Positions 23,320-35,797 are shown, counted from the stretch's first letter. The stretch: 64,000 nucleotides of DNA from Linnemannia schmuckeri (GCA_029449235.1 JANATG010000001.1:3038001-3102000); one strand, 5' to 3'. Translations and numbers: made by a program. The notes: generated by a model from the letters alone, not told the origin.

Positions 23320-23795
23320 CTGTGTCCTCTTCGCCATTGGTCGAGTTTTGACCACGTTTCCTATTCTGGGTATCCTAAAATGAGTGGACTGAGTGCAACA
23401 GGGGCACAGTTACTATAGGCAAATATCAATCTGTCTTGATTGGCGATGTTTGTTTCTGTACACATTGCAACTGCGATCATTTTCAAAAAAGCAAGATCAG
23501 TATTCTATCCAGTGTGAATTGTATTGAGATAGGCATTTCTTCAAAGACCGACTCGATCTCTCTTTTCCGCTGGCCGGACATACGCCTTCACCCTTGTCTT
23601 GGTCTTGGGTCGCGCAATTCACCCAGTCAGCGTATCTTTAAGTGCCCTCATAGCTCATACTTAGTGTTGCTGGACTTGGACGTCTTCATCCCCGATCCTG
23701 CTGATAGACTATGCAATGGCGGAGTCCATGCCTGATAGGAAAAAAGGGGTTCCATGCGAGAGAAAAACCGTAGATAAGTCTCCTTTATTTTCCTA

Positions 23796-23801
23796 TATAA
23801 A
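23796..23801 (+). promoter_or_regulatory. TATA box, small gene copy B
   Basis: TATAAA in CCTATATAAACCC, same spacing to the ATG as in copy A. Confidence 0.7.
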
Positions 23802-23924
23802 CCCTGCATCCCACCCATTTCTTATTCTTCCTCCTCATCCTCATCTTCTCTCTTGCCTATCAAAGCAACAGCAACTCATCCTCCTCTTCCACTACTCTCA
23901 AACCAACAGCAACCTTTCACAAAC

Positions 23925-24134
23925 ATGGACACCAACGTTTCCTCGATGGCCTTCTTCAAGAACATGAAGTGCAACAGCGCCCCTTCCTCGTCCTCTGCTC
24001 GGTCTTCCAGCCGCCTCTTCTCCTTCAAGTCCAGCAAGTCCTCGTGTGTCTCCCAGGTCGGCGCCTACAACCCCTCTCACGAGAGAATCATGTCCTCTAA
24101 CAACAGCTCGGCCAGCACCCTGCCCCGCCACTAA
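23925..24134 (+). CDS. 69-aa Ser-rich orphan protein, copy B
   Basis: Same length and sequence as copy A up to residue 66, then P instead of L (STLPRH). The DNA is identical to copy A from 116 nt before the ATG to within 14 nt of the stop codon, silent sites included, and then diverges abruptly (CTGCCCCGCCAC versus CTTCTTCGTCAT). An AATAAA at 24282-24287 is a likely polyadenylation signal. The intact frame and intact TATA box argue that both copies are active. Confidence 0.8.
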   Translation: MDTNVSSMAFFKNMKCNSAPSSSSARSSSRLFSFKSSKSSCVSQVGAYNPSHERIMSSNNSSASTLPRH

Positions 24135-26138
24135 ATCCAGCAGTGCAAGTGGGCCTCTTCTCTTTGCCTGCCAGCCTTGGTCCCACGCCTTGGTCCCGGG
24201 TCCCCCTTCCCCGATTCAAGTCAACCCCTCGATTATCCATACCCATCCCTCTACCTAATATCATCATCTGTACCATATTTCAATAAACAAAAACAATCAA
24301 AAAAGTATCACTTCTATGAATGACCGTGGCTCCCCTTCAAAATGCCATCGCCTAGGCGTGCCTAATTATACATTTTTGCTATGCAAAACCACATGCCTTT
24401 CATTTCTTTTCTTCGAATTGACCTAGTAGAAGGCCGGCCGACCTCCTTCTCTCTTGCAATTATCCATGCGAATAATACAAATGCGTGAAGGAGAAGGGAG
24501 GAATAGAGGCAGGTTAGCGTGATGAATAAACACATTCCTTTGATTTAAGAGTCAGTTCCTGTGTGAGAAGGTGTTGCGCCTAAATGAAAACTCCTTGGTT
24601 CTCATTCAATTGAGGGGTGTTCAACAATACTCTTGCCCAAGACGAACTGCATCCATACATGGGTATGAAATTAGTTGATGTCAGTGCAAGGAATGCCAGC
24701 ATGGGTTATGGATGACAGCTAAGGGTGCTGTGTACGACTAGGCTTTTGTCAAGAACTTCCAAGTATAGGTCAGGAGTACAAAATGATCCTGCGGGCTCGA
24801 ATATTTTCTTCAATGTGTGTATTCAAGGCTCTTAGCCATGTGGCAGCATGCGGCAACTATGAAGGAAGAGAACATTATGTCAAGAGGTATCGCGGTAGTT
24901 TCTTATTTCCTTTTAAGAGGCTAAATGGCGAAGTGTAAAATTGGTGGCGTCAAGGTTGACGATGGCGTAGGTTGCGCTATGCCATCAGTATGTGTTTTCG
25001 TTTGTGGCTTGCCATGATTAGAAGGTTGGGCGGGGTCACTTATTTTAGGTCCTCGCCTCTTCTTGCTGCCTATCTGAGGATCTTTGTATAATGGTGTATA
25101 TTAATACTAATGACAATTGCAGCGAGTAGGTGGTGAGTGCTATACCTTGTGCGTTGTGCATTGTGTCTGGTGTTGTGAAAAGGCTGTTGTATAAAGAAAG
25201 AAAGAAAGAAAAAAATCATCCTGACAGGGAGCTGAACAATCATGTCCCCGCAGGTTTCAGTACAAACATGTACCGTACACATGGTGGGGGGTTGGTGGGC
25301 TGAGAAGAATTGGCAGTGATTGGTTAATTTGCCGGGACATCTTTTTTTTTATTTGTTTTCTTCTTTTTCCTCTTGTCTCTTCTTGTTCTTCCCTCTTCTC
25401 TTCTTCCTTCCTCCTTTCTTCTTCACCCTCTTCACTCCCCTTTCCCCTTCATCCTCTTTCCTTCATCCCATTTTTACGTCTTTTTCTTCTTCCTTTTCTT
25501 TTTTCCTTTTCTTTTTTGCCCCTCTGTGCCCTTTTCTCACCCTTTTCACGACCACTCCTCCTTCCACTCCGCCTTGCCTCTGCTAGTTTCGCCTCACCCT
25601 ACCTTGTCTATCATTGCATGCCCATTTGACTTCGCTCCTCTTTCTCTCTCCTGTCCTAGTCTTCATCCACATACAAAGAGCATACCCTAACCCACTCAAA
25701 AACCAACGCACACGTTCACTTGCCTGTTCCTGTTCGTCTTTTCAACTCAGAAAAAAACAATAGAAAAAACCACAGAAAACTAACAACAAAAAAACCAATA
25801 ACAAAAAAAAAACGATTTCCACTCGCTTCATCGTCATCATCTCAGCTTTGCTCCTTTTTTTCACACATCCCACCAACTTGTACATACCATATACGTCAAA
25901 AAAAGCAAACGCAAACCTTTCAGATTTGTAAATAGAATCTTTTTTCCTTTCTTCATCATCTTACTTGACATCAAGAGACAACATTGTTCTCTTCCTCATC
26001 ATCCCCTTCCTTCCTGCCCCTCGTTTTCTTTTTTCTTTTTCTTGTTTTTCTGTCTCCTTGTTTTCTATCAAAGTTTTATTACAGTCAAGCTATTTTTTTT
26101 TCTGATTCTCCTCCTCCAACTATCCCCCTACGACCGTC
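24135..26138 (+). promoter_or_regulatory. Intergenic region and long CT-rich leader of the PIN4-like gene
   Basis: 24300-25300 holds no supportable gene. From about 25335 to 26130 the plus strand is extremely pyrimidine-rich with A-rich patches (25750-25810). This fits a long promoter and 5' UTR for the gene starting at 26139. No TATA box seen. Confidence 0.55.
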
Positions 26139-26763
26139 ATGACCACCAAGCAGCTCGACATGTCCTTTGACGCAATGTCCCTCCGTGACAACGGCCTCGC
26201 CTCGCCCATTGACCGCCGTTACTCCCAGTATGGCTCCGAGCGTGCCCCCTCGAGCCCTCTGACCCGCAAGTCGACCACTGGCTCCCAGCGCAACAGCGTC
26301 AGAGGAGACGGCAAGGATAACCGCCGTCAATCCAGCCGTCTGTCTGTCGCCAACATTGTATGTATCTTCATCGTCTCAATAGAAGAAAAAAAGAGAGCAG
26401 GAGAATCCTCGTCTTCCCTCCTCCCTTCCTTCCTTCAGCCCAAACGACCAATGGTTGATCACCATCAGAACATCCACACCCGCACCCTTGCACACACACA
26501 CTGTCATTCCTCTCCCTTGTGTCACTCAAAATCTCATGGTTCTCCACACTCTTGGACTAATTTTTTTTTTCTACCAAACATTTGATTGAATCCATGGTTA
26601 CATAGAATTGGAGCCCTTCTCAGGCTTCGCCCGTCCAGTCGCCAATGCTCCAGCAGGATCCCCGCCAGCAGCAGGCCCTCTATGGCTATCAGCAGCAGCA
26701 GCAGCAACCGATGCCCATTGTTCAGCAAAGTCCTTTCTTGAACCAGATGCAGCAGCAGCAATT

Positions 26764-26797
<34 letters not shown>

Positions 26798-28320
26798 GTT
26801 GTTGAAGAGCCTGCCGACACCATCCCAACCGCCATCGTCATTAAAAACATCCCCTTTGCTGTCAAGCGTGATGCTCTCTTGGCCATCCTTGACAACTTGG
26901 ACATCCCCAAGCCTTACGCCTTCAACTACCATTTTGACAACGGTGTCTTCCGCGGTCTTGCCTTTGCCAACTACCGCACTGCAGAGGAGACCGAGATGGT
27001 TGTCAATGCCGTGAATGGACTCGATGTTTCTGGACGCAAGCTTCGTGTCGAGTTCAAGAAGGTCATGCCCGCTGCCGAACAGGAGAAACGCGAGCAGGAC
27101 AAGGCCGCTGCTCAGGCTGCTGAGGCCCTTCACCGTCGCGAGTTGGAGCTGATGGAGGCGCAGCTTCTGGAGCAGGAACGTCGCGAGCAGGAGCAGCGTG
27201 AACAGGAACGTCGCCAGATCGAGCTTCAGAACCGTGAATTCGATCGTGAGCGTCGCAACCGTTCATCTGTCATGTTGGAGCGACACAACTCGGGACGCAG
27301 TATTGATTATGATGAAGCCGACGCACGCTACTCTCCTACAGGTAAAATGTCATGCACCATCCTCTTGCAGCTGTTTGAACTATACCTCTATTTTTATCAG
27401 TTTGGGCCTTAATTTTCTTTTGGTTTTTGGGAAATGGGTTTGAGGTAATGCTCATTGTTTAATTAGTATATCGACTTCATTTCTGCATGCTCTTTCCCCC
27501 TAATTAGCCAATCTGAATCAGTTGGACCTGAACGATGGCGAGACCCTTGCGTTTTACGACCGCTTGCTGATGTTCAGAGGTGACTCGACCAAGGATGACA
27601 TGATCTTCCCCGAGAACCTCAGTGCTCGCCAACGCAAGATTCTTCACCTGATTGCCGACAAGTTGTCCCTTTACCACTTCAGCGAGGGCGAGGGTAATGT
27701 GCGCAGGCTCATTATCATGAAGACCCCTCCTCCCAATGCCGTCTTTGAGGCTCCCGCTCCCAGATCTCCCAAGGTAATACTTGGCTTCAATGAGACCAAT
27801 CTTGCTAAAAAAAAAAAAAAAAAAGACCCAGTGGACTAACGACATACCTTTGTTTTACCAATAGCAACGTCCCATGTCCTTTGCTGGTCGTGGAAGCCTG
27901 CGCTCCGAGAGCCCCGTCCTCAAGGCGAGAACCCCCTTGGCTGATGCTACCATCGGATCTGCATCTCCTACCCGGTCTCTCTACAGAAAGTCCATGGTGT
28001 AAGTGTACTTTACTTTGTTGATTGTAAAGAATTAAGTTGTGAACCCTTGTGATAATGAATCCCGTTCTGATTTTTGTCTGTTATTCTGTGAATGACATAG
28101 TCTGAACCCCGAGATGACTGCCAACATCATTTACCCCATTCGTCAGCCCAAGGGTCCTGAGCCTGGCAAGGTGTTCACTATTCGCGAGCAGAAGCAACTC
28201 CGCGATGCCACGATGATCATACCCGCCTTCCATGTTCGCCCTCAGCCCACTCGCACGTTTTCGGGTCGCACCATGTCGCTCGATGTCAAGGCGCCCAGCT
28301 TCACCCCCGCCAACGTTTAA
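26139..28320 (+). CDS. PIN4: RRM and R3H RNA-binding protein (Pin4/Cip1/Cip2-like)
   Basis: Five exons: 26139-26357, 26606-27341, 27508-27773, 27865-27998 and 28101-28320, all in frame (about 524 residues). Order: a Ser/Arg-rich N-terminus, polyQ, an RRM (TAIVIKNIPFAVKRDALLAI ... YHFDNGVFRGLAFANY ... GLDVSGRKLRVEFKK), a long Glu/Arg/Gln coiled coil (about 27090-27250), and an R3H-type domain (DLNDGETLAFYDRLLMFRGD ... ARQRKILHLIADKLSLYH). The C-terminal tail is basic. This architecture is that of budding-yeast Pin4 and fission-yeast Cip1/Cip2. Those are post-transcriptional regulators tied to stress mRNA stability and checkpoint signalling. SP/TP and RxxS sites in the N-terminus could be kinase targets. 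Codon use is strongly biased, so expression is probably high. Confidence 0.92.
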
Positions 28321-28618
28321 GTTAGCACATGCTTCATAGCACATTTCTCACGCAGATTGCTGCATTGATTAAGGATATTCGAGAAGAGTGTCCTTTACTT
28401 GCCTGGTCTTTTGTCCGGTCAAAGTCAAGTCAAGGTGTACTTAAGTCGTCTTACCCTCTACCTTTATTAACTTCCTTTTGACCGTTCCTTATCTCATACT
28501 GACTGATCGAGCCTTTTTTGACTAGTTTGTCTTTCATCTAGCCCCCTTTTTTTTTGTAATTAAACGTTTTGTTTATTTTCACGCACATTGCTTCGGAACG
28601 GGATTCGGAAATGTATGT
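28321..28618. other. Convergent 3' region
   Basis: 298 bp between convergent stops. TGTAATTAAACG near 28555 may be a plus-strand poly(A) signal region. Nothing else seen. Confidence 0.4.
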
Positions 28619-30160
28619 TTAAATCTGTATGAGGATGTTGCGTTGCTGCTGTTGATGCTGTTTAGGTACCTGCGGGGTGGTGGGGGATCCAAAGATGGAG
28701 GACTGGTCTTGGGGCACAGTTTGAACAATGTAATCCAGCTCCAGCATCAAATCGTAGCAAAAGTCGTCCAGCTTCAAGTCGTTTGTGTCAAATCCTAATT
28801 ATTTAACACAGCAAAATTAGTGAATATGTTAGTGGAATGTGAACCAAGCGAAACATATTTGAACGAGAGGATGAACACAAAGCCAATGTACAGCACGTAC
28901 CGAAGGGATCTTCGATTTGATTTCCGATAGCCTCGATACCAAAGAGTGTGAAGGCGACAGCACCGCAGAGAGGGATAGTGAGCCACTTAACATCGCGGAC
29001 GGTAGTGAAGGGCAGGATACAGCAGTACATGGTCAAAATCTGCTTCAGATGAATGTTATACGCGACTGGAATGGGAGTCAACAGAATTCTCTCGAGGTTT
29101 CCAAAGCAATCAATCATATTCGAAAGGGCCATGGAGCATTGACCCTGGTACGGGATATCAATTAACTCCTTCTCCTTGACATAATTGATCCAAAGCGAGA
29201 GCTGATACGAGATCTCGAGAGGGAGTGACATCGAAGCGTTCGAGTTATCCCGTTGGATGACCCAATCGTTCTTGTCGGTCCGGATATGTTGACGATGGTT
29301 AATGTACTGTGTCCTAAGGTTGGATTCGGATTTGCAGGGGACAAAGTCTTCGGGAAGCAAACCCTGGAGATCTCGGTACGAGGTCCCGTATTCGGCTCGG
29401 AGGTGGTGTTTTGTGGCGACCGCGAAAGCCAGGAGCATATTAATAGCGCGCAGTTTTTGATCGTTGATGGCGCTGAAGGAGAGGGGTCCATCGGGTTGTT
29501 GTTTTTCTTTGATGCCAACCCATATGACACGGGCGATATTGCGGATGTTGGTGTTCATGGTTGTCCAAATCTTGCGGCCTTCCCAGAATCGGTCGTAGGC
29601 GGTGTTGGTTCTGAAGGCGAGAATCAGACCAATGACAATACTCAATGAAGGGACTAGGGGTCGTCGGGTAAGAGCGAGGTATATGTGCGTTAGTTTTTGT
29701 GCTTTTTTGTTTGTGTCCTGACAAAGCTGTATTGCCCTTCCTCTTCCCTAATCCTATTAGCCGTAGTTGCCAAGAAAAACATGTCGTCGACGCGAGACGT
29801 AACATGTTCTTTGCCAATTTTTTTTCGTTCGTGAGTCTCTGCTGTTATTGTTTGTAGAGTTAACTTACTGATAGAACCAGCAATAGCAATGTCCAATCCA
29901 ACAGCAAGATAAAAGTAGCTGACTCCAATGGCCACTGCGACCGAGAACAAGACGTTCGGCAGAATCAAAGGGATCACCTATAACAGTTAATCATGCACAA
30001 AAGAAAGTATGTTAGGTTAAATATCGTAAAGAAGCGCACCAATTGAGACGCCTGAGTATCAACTGAAGGAAAGGGACTAGGAGAAACTTACGGAGCCGCG
30101 CCAGAGGAGCGCGATGGGGTAGCCCCATGGACTCTCAGAGGTCAATCCACGTTTTGGCAT
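28619..30160 (-). CDS. Bestrophin-family (UPF0187/RFP-TM) anion channel
   Basis: Starts at 30160 (MPKRGLTSESPWGYPIALLW). Exons: 30160 to about 30093, about 29978-29867, about 29655-28902, and about 28796-28619. Joins give WRGS|VIPLILPNV, ending IEDPFG|FDTNDLKLDDF. Hydrophobic segments are at the N-terminus (VLFSVAVAIGVSYFYLAVGL, then the next exon SLSIVIGLILAFR) and near residues 280-320 (ILTMYCCILPFTT, GAVAFTLFGIEAIGNQIEDP). The motif AFRTNTAYDRFWEGRKIW is the family signature, and IEDPFG.D.NDL.LDD is the conserved C-terminal clasp. Bacterial and fungal members form pentameric anion channels in the plasma or an internal membrane. It ends in a Gln-rich tail. It is divergent from BCD1. Confidence 0.93.
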
Positions 30161-31048
30161 CTCTTTTTTTTTGTTTTTGTTTTTGTTATGTCCGAGGAAG
30201 GAGAAAAGTAATAAGGTTATTTGAGAGGTGGGTGGGTATATACAAGAATCGTGTTGAGATGGTAAAAGGGGAGTTGTTGGTTGGGGGATGACAGCCACTG
30301 GCGGAGGTAAGTGGACAGGGGTAAAGGGGTGAAGGGAAAGGAATGAAGAGAGGAAAGAAAGAAAGAAAGAAAGTTGATGAGATCATCAAACAAACAAACT
30401 CGAGCGTTATTTTCAGCGACAGTGGTCAGGACAACTTGGAAATAGGCTGCTGCAAGCCAGCGGAAGGGGATGAGGAGAAGGCTGCTGACACTCTTTTTTC
30501 ACTTGCAGCGATGAAAAAAGGAAAACAAAATAAGTTGAGAGCCCTTTGCAAAAATGTCCCTGTGCGAAAAGGAGCAGATTCAGAGATAGAGTAAGTGAGC
30601 GGAAGGCTAGGTCACATCAAGGCGTAACAAAGGGAATGTATGTTCATCAGTTTATGGCGTCCAAGGTGGCCCTTTTCAGATTCTATCATCACTTGATATG
30701 CTCTTACAGTCTCCAATCTGGCTACCATGCGGCTGCATACCAGCATTGGCATCCACCAGTAACTATTGGTGGACAATGTCTCGCTGCACACCAGATATTA
30801 GACATCAGACATCGGACATCATAGCTCTAGCCCAAATTGAATCTCAGCGTGTAGCAGTCACTTGTTTGGTTGGCTTTTTTTTCTTTTTTTTTGTTGTTGG
30901 CCATTGCAAAACCCCATTCACTTGTCTTCACACTCTTCCCATTTTCCCTCTCTTTCCTTCCTCCTTCTCACACTTATCACCTAATACCTTTCTCAAAAGC
31001 ACCCTTTTTTAGTCTTCATTTCTTCTTCTACTAAGTCCTTACGAAAAC
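30161..31048. promoter_or_regulatory. Divergent promoter, bestrophin / BCD1
   Basis: About 890 bp. The minus-strand leader is CT-rich (30161-30400). The plus-strand leader is CT-rich from about 30930. Three near-identical ACATC(A/G)G units sit at 30800-30822. No TATA box. Confidence 0.5.
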
Positions 31049-33179
31049 ATGGACTTTTTCGCAAACGCCTTTGTCACACGGGACGTAGTCGACCCCAAGA
31101 ACATGGTCGTCAAGGACGGGATCCACATCCGCGAAAAGGCCTTCTCCAGCGAAGGCGGAACCCTTGCCCCTCCATCCATATCTACCAACTCCCCTTCCTC
31201 TTCCTCTTCTTCCGTCGCCGGTGGCTCGGGATCAGACGTCGTCAACTGTGAAGTCTGTGGGACCGTCGCAGCGAAATACAAGTGCCCTGGATGCTTCTGT
31301 CAGACCTGTTCGCTTGCTTGCTCGAAACAACATAAACTCGACACCACCTGCTCTGGTGTGCGGTCCAGGACTCACTTCGTGGAGCGGAAACAGTATACCG
31401 AGCAGGATATGATGAGTGGTAAATTGGCTTCTTTTTGCTTTCTCTCTCTCTTTGACTTGCAATGGTACTTACTTGACGCGTGCTTTTTGTTGATCAATAA
31501 TCATGGACATAAACATCTGACACGATGATATCTGCAATATTTGACATAGACTACAACTTTTTGGAAGAGGTTGGACGGACGGTGGACAATGCAGCCCGCG
31601 AGAACATCAAACTCGAAGCTGGCAGCGGCGGTGGATCACAATTGAACCGGAAAAAGATCTTTGGACCTAATGGCGTCGTCACTGTTGGTGGTAACAACCG
31701 TCGGGATCGTCAAAACAACAATAGGAACAGGAATCAGCAACAGGATGAAGGGGAGGAGGATGATACAACGGCTGCAGGGTTGGCGAAGAAGGCTGCTCGG
31801 GATTTGGAGAGACTGGGAGCAGAAGGGAGTGGATCTTACAGGGACAAGCAGCTTATCTTGCAGGCCAAGAAGCGCGGTACACATTTGATTATGATGGCTG
31901 ATGGACTTAAGAAGCGGAAAGAGAACCATACCAACTGGAAAGAGAAGTAAGCACCTTATCTTTTTTTACTTTCAACAATATGTTTATGCGACTACGTGAT
32001 GATGCATCATTTTACTGACAAACAAATTTGATATGCTACATGACTTTCTGTTAGGTTGAGCAAACTCAACTGGACGATTGAATGGTTGTTCCCAGAGATT
32101 GATTCGACCAGGAGGATATTGGAACACAGGAACGATGATTCTCTGACGCTGAAGACCCTCTTGACAGCAACTCTTGCTAAAGACGAGAACAAGGAGATTG
32201 CAGCAAAATACACCGTCGATACTGTGGACCAATGCCGTCTATACTTTGTCATCCCCCTTCGACATGTAAGGACTCGCACTTGTGACGCTCTCGAAAGTAA
32301 TTGTGAATCAACCCAAAATCATCGCTGGCTCTCGTTCTCTCTAACATTCACTTCCTCTCTTTCACAACCGATAACGATGTTTTAAAGGCGAATCAACCGG
32401 CACTGTACCCTCTTTCGATGACGGCCAGTTTGCAGGAAGCGCTCAAATTCAAGAAGGTCTTGGAGTGCCCTACTATCCTTGTTCTTGGACCAAGTACCAC
32501 TACCAATAGCAGCAGCGTTACTGACACTCCTACAGCCGCACAGCAGGATTCTACCGTATCAACTTCATCAAACACAGAACCAGTTACTACAGAGACAACC
32601 CCTGCAACAGGAGCAGAAGCTATAGAAGGAGCATCGTCGTCGGATGCACCTGCAGACAAGGACAGATCCGCCTCTACAACAACGGCAACGACAGTGGCGC
32701 ACTCACTCCCGACCGACCACAAACACCCACTCCTGGAAAAGTACATCATCGAAGAACCTCCTACCCAATGGCCTAGGAAGCCTACTACCCCCGCAGCAGC
32801 GGCAACAACAACAATGAACCAGAACAACAAGCGGCCCAATGATAATATCAAGGCTGCTGCTTCTACGAATAAGAAGGCCAAGATTGACAGTGAGGGCAAG
32901 GAGGATGTAGAGATGTCTGCAGCTTCAGAGGAAGATAGCGATGACAGTGGCGATGATAGTGATTCGAGCGATGATAACTCGAGTGACGATGACGATTCAT
33001 CGGACGATTCTTCAGAGTCAAGCGATCATGAAGATGACGTTAGAGGAGCCGGTGGTGCGGTAGCTGAGGAGGAAGAAGATGAGGGAAAGGAAGCTGATGC
33101 GATCAATGCAGAGTTCAAAATTGGTCAAGCCATCTTGGAAGCCTTTAACCAAGACTTTGGTGGTTCTGTCGCCGAATAA
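31049..33179 (+). CDS. BCD1: BCD1/ZNHIT6-like box C/D snoRNA assembly factor
   Basis: Four exons: 31049-31418, 31550 to about 31947, about 32055-32265, and about 32387-33179. Bcd1 is an essential nuclear factor for box C/D snoRNP biogenesis. The zinc-finger HIT domain is complete (CEVCGTVAAKYKCPGCFCQT, then CSLACSKQHKLDTTC; Cys pairs with a final His/Cys) and is followed by the family hallmark TEQDMMS|DYNFLEEVGR. Later parts include LILQAKKRGTHLIMMADGLK and LNWTIEWLFPE, both conserved in Bcd1. The C-terminal domain LREAL-like segment (MTASLQEALKFKKVLECPTI) is followed by a Thr/Ser-rich linker and EYPT-type EEPPTQWPRKP. The tail is highly acidic (SDDSGDDSDSSDDNSSDDDD). A Gly-rich or Asn/Arg insert (NNRRDRQNNNRNRNQQQ) lies between the finger and the middle region. 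Confidence 0.93.
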
Positions 33180-33693
33180 AAAAAAACTTCAACTACAAAG
33201 TCAAGCAAGTATAGATATAACAGTTATTGTTACTTGTTATTTGAATATTTGTTATTATCTGTGAAATGAGAAAAGAATGGTATACGGAAAAAGAAAGCTA
33301 TGTAAAAGAACCGAGAAACGGACATCTCACTTTTGATGGGATGCTTATCCGTTGATAAAGAACGAACGAGAAAGAAAGTAAACGACAAAGGGAAGAAAGA
33401 GCAAGTGGTAAGAAAAAAAGATAGCGATATCCAAGCGAACGAGATAAATATTTGTAAAATGAGGGAAGAGAGAGGTTGAGATGGATATTACTTGATAGAT
33501 GCTGGTAGGTGGGAGAAGAGGTATTGGTAAAAAACAAAGTAGACTGAGAGAGGAGAGAGGGGAAGTCAGGCTGTCATTACCCTCTCAACTCTCGTTGCTT
33601 CCGGCTACTTTTGCTTAGCCTTGACTTTGGGGCCTTGTGGAGGAGGAGAGAGAGGAGAGCTTGCTGTACAACTTTGTCTCTCGCGCGGTGCTT
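33180..33693. other. Convergent intergenic region, BCD1 / G-alpha
   Basis: Purine-rich 3' sequences of two convergent genes; an AATAA-rich BCD1 3' end starts directly after the stop. No gene. Confidence 0.45.
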
Positions 33694-35797
33694 TTACAGG
33701 AGACCACAGTCGCGGAGGTTAGTCTGGATGATAATGTCGCTGACGGCGGCCATGACGAACTTGATCTGACTGGTATCGGTTGCGCACGTAAAGTGGGCGT
33801 AGATCTGCTTGGTGTCAGACAGGTTTAGGTTGACGAACCGTTGGAGGATATACTGCGATGCCAGATCGTAGTCGTCTCCGCCTGGAGGTGTGATTAAAAA
33901 AAGTAAGACACATAAAGTTTTTGTATTAGACAGTGACCCAGACCATTATCATGTTTCAGAACAGGTACCCATCAGTCTCATCACCCCATCACGGATAAAG
34001 TTGTTTACCTTCATAGTCGGGGAAGTACTTGCGCATGGGCGAGATGGGCAACTTCTCCTTGAAGCGATCGATCTTGTTGAGGAAGAGAATGATCGACGTT
34101 TTTACAAACCACCGTGAGTTGCAGATAGAATCAAAGAGGGTCAATGCCTCTTGCATACGGTTGACCGTCTCGTCCTCAAACAGCAACTGGTCGTACTCCG
34201 AGATCGCCACTAAGAACACAATCGCCGTGACATTCTCAAAGCAATGGATCCACTTTTTACGCTCGGATCGTTGACCACCCACGTCGAACATCATGTAGGT
34301 CAAGTCACCAATCACAAAGCGCGTCTCGGTAATACCCGTGGTCTTGACACGAGACCGGAGCACATCTTGGTCTGTGGGGATGTAATCTGACTTGGCAATC
34401 CGGTCGATCGAATCGAAGTAACTAATAAAAAGCAATTTGTGAAAAAATCGCCAGGTTAGACACAAATAGGCAAATGGTAATGAATATCACATATTGCCCT
34501 CTGGCCGGCAAAAAGATACTTACTATTTTGCCGAGTCATTGAGCTGGTACTCGCGACTGCGCTGGAAGGCCTGCTGGACGTTAGGGTCAACCCAAAGGTT
34601 CTGAACGGCAACAGCAACCTCATGAGGCATGTACTCGCCTTCGATTTGGGGAGGCAGGCTCATGACAATAATGGCATAGTTGCGATTGGCATCGTGGTAG
34701 AGAGGCAGCTCCATCTTGTCCATGGCTTCAAGAATAACGCGCATACTAAATTGATAAAGACAAAAAAGGGTAACGGTTAGTAGCTGAACATGCGTAAAAG
34801 CTTACTCAGACACTCTTTGCCTCAAGTCTTCTGCCCTCGTTGTTTGGCTGACTGGGCAATTAATTTTCTTCATCCTTCATTCGCTCATATTGCAGCAAAG
34901 CGCCACGTTGATAAGTAGAGTGGTGGCATAGTGGTCCATATTCGTGTTAGCAAGCGATTTTTAAAATTTAGTTGACCCAAACCCAATGAATGTGTAACAC
35001 CACTCCAACGGCGCTCAACACGCTTTTACATTCCAAGCAAAGTATGTTGCCCAAAAGCAAAGCTGTGTAACCAGGACGAAAGACGATGACACCAATGCAT
35101 ATTTGTTTGAGTAGTGTTTTAGATTCTTTTGTCGCCTTTTTCCTTAGAAAACAAGGGGGCGTCGCAAATGTAACAAAGGATGCACGGGTATTATGCATCA
35201 CAAAAAAGTTTTTTTTGTGGGGGTTAGGGGGTAAGGAGTCACCAGGGAGACAAACAAAGGGAAGCGCCCTTCCCTTGTTCGCATAATTGGGATGTGGTGG
35301 GTTTTGCGTCTGCATAGAATTGTGCTCAGTCTAGTCCACCACGAACAAGGCCCCAGTTCTTTTTTTTTCTACTTCTTTCTTACCTTTGGACAGTGTTGGA
35401 AAAGATAATTTCCTTGAAGGCTTCCCGCTCCTCCTTAGAGTAGCCTCCATCATGGATCAACTTCATCTGCTTAAGGATGGTCGACTTGCCAGACTCTCCG
35501 GCGCCTGCATTATTTCATGCGCGCAAAATATAAACCAATGAGCGTTAGAATTCGATCGACATAGTTTAAAACATTAACCCCTGGCTTGCATGAATGAGTG
35601 CATAACGCAAACCGTTGTTGACAGTTTGCTTTTTTGTCGAAATTGCGCTGTTACATATATCTTTTGGCTGTCTCCTTACCGAGCAACAACATTTTGACTT
35701 CGTTGCGCATCTGCATGCGGTCGCGGCGAAGCTGGTTTTCAATATCTTCATTTCGGCTACGGCCTTCCTTATCTTCTTGGCTGATGCAGCAACCCAT
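33694..35797 (-). CDS. Group I heterotrimeric G-protein alpha subunit
   Basis: Canonical fungal group I (G-alpha-i-like) subunit of about 354 residues. It starts MGCCISQEDKEGRSRNEDIE: Gly2 and Ser6 fit N-myristoylation, and Cys3/Cys4 fit palmitoylation. All nucleotide motifs are present: LLLGAGESGKSTILKQ, LRSRVKTTGITETRF (catalytic Arg and switch I Thr), DVGGQRSERKKW (catalytic Gln), FLNKIDRFKEK and FTCATDTSQIKFV. It ends NLRDCGLL, with the Cys at -4 typical of pertussis-sensitive types. It has at least five introns; one (34746-35383) is 638 bp, much longer than the others. Such subunits couple pheromone or nutrient GPCRs to cAMP or MAPK pathways at the plasma membrane. A very different paralogue lies at 51417-54673. 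Confidence 0.97.

Larger units (their letters stand above)
23320..24137 (+). repeat. Tandem duplication unit, copy B
   Basis: Second copy of the unit described at 21540. The offset is 1741 bp in the identical core and about 1779 bp near the upstream end, which shows indels outside the core. Confidence 0.85.

Noticed and set aside
26645..27412. Separate 255-aa plus-strand gene starting at 26645
   Set aside because: It is exon 2 of the PIN4-like gene read from an internal Met and running into the next intron.
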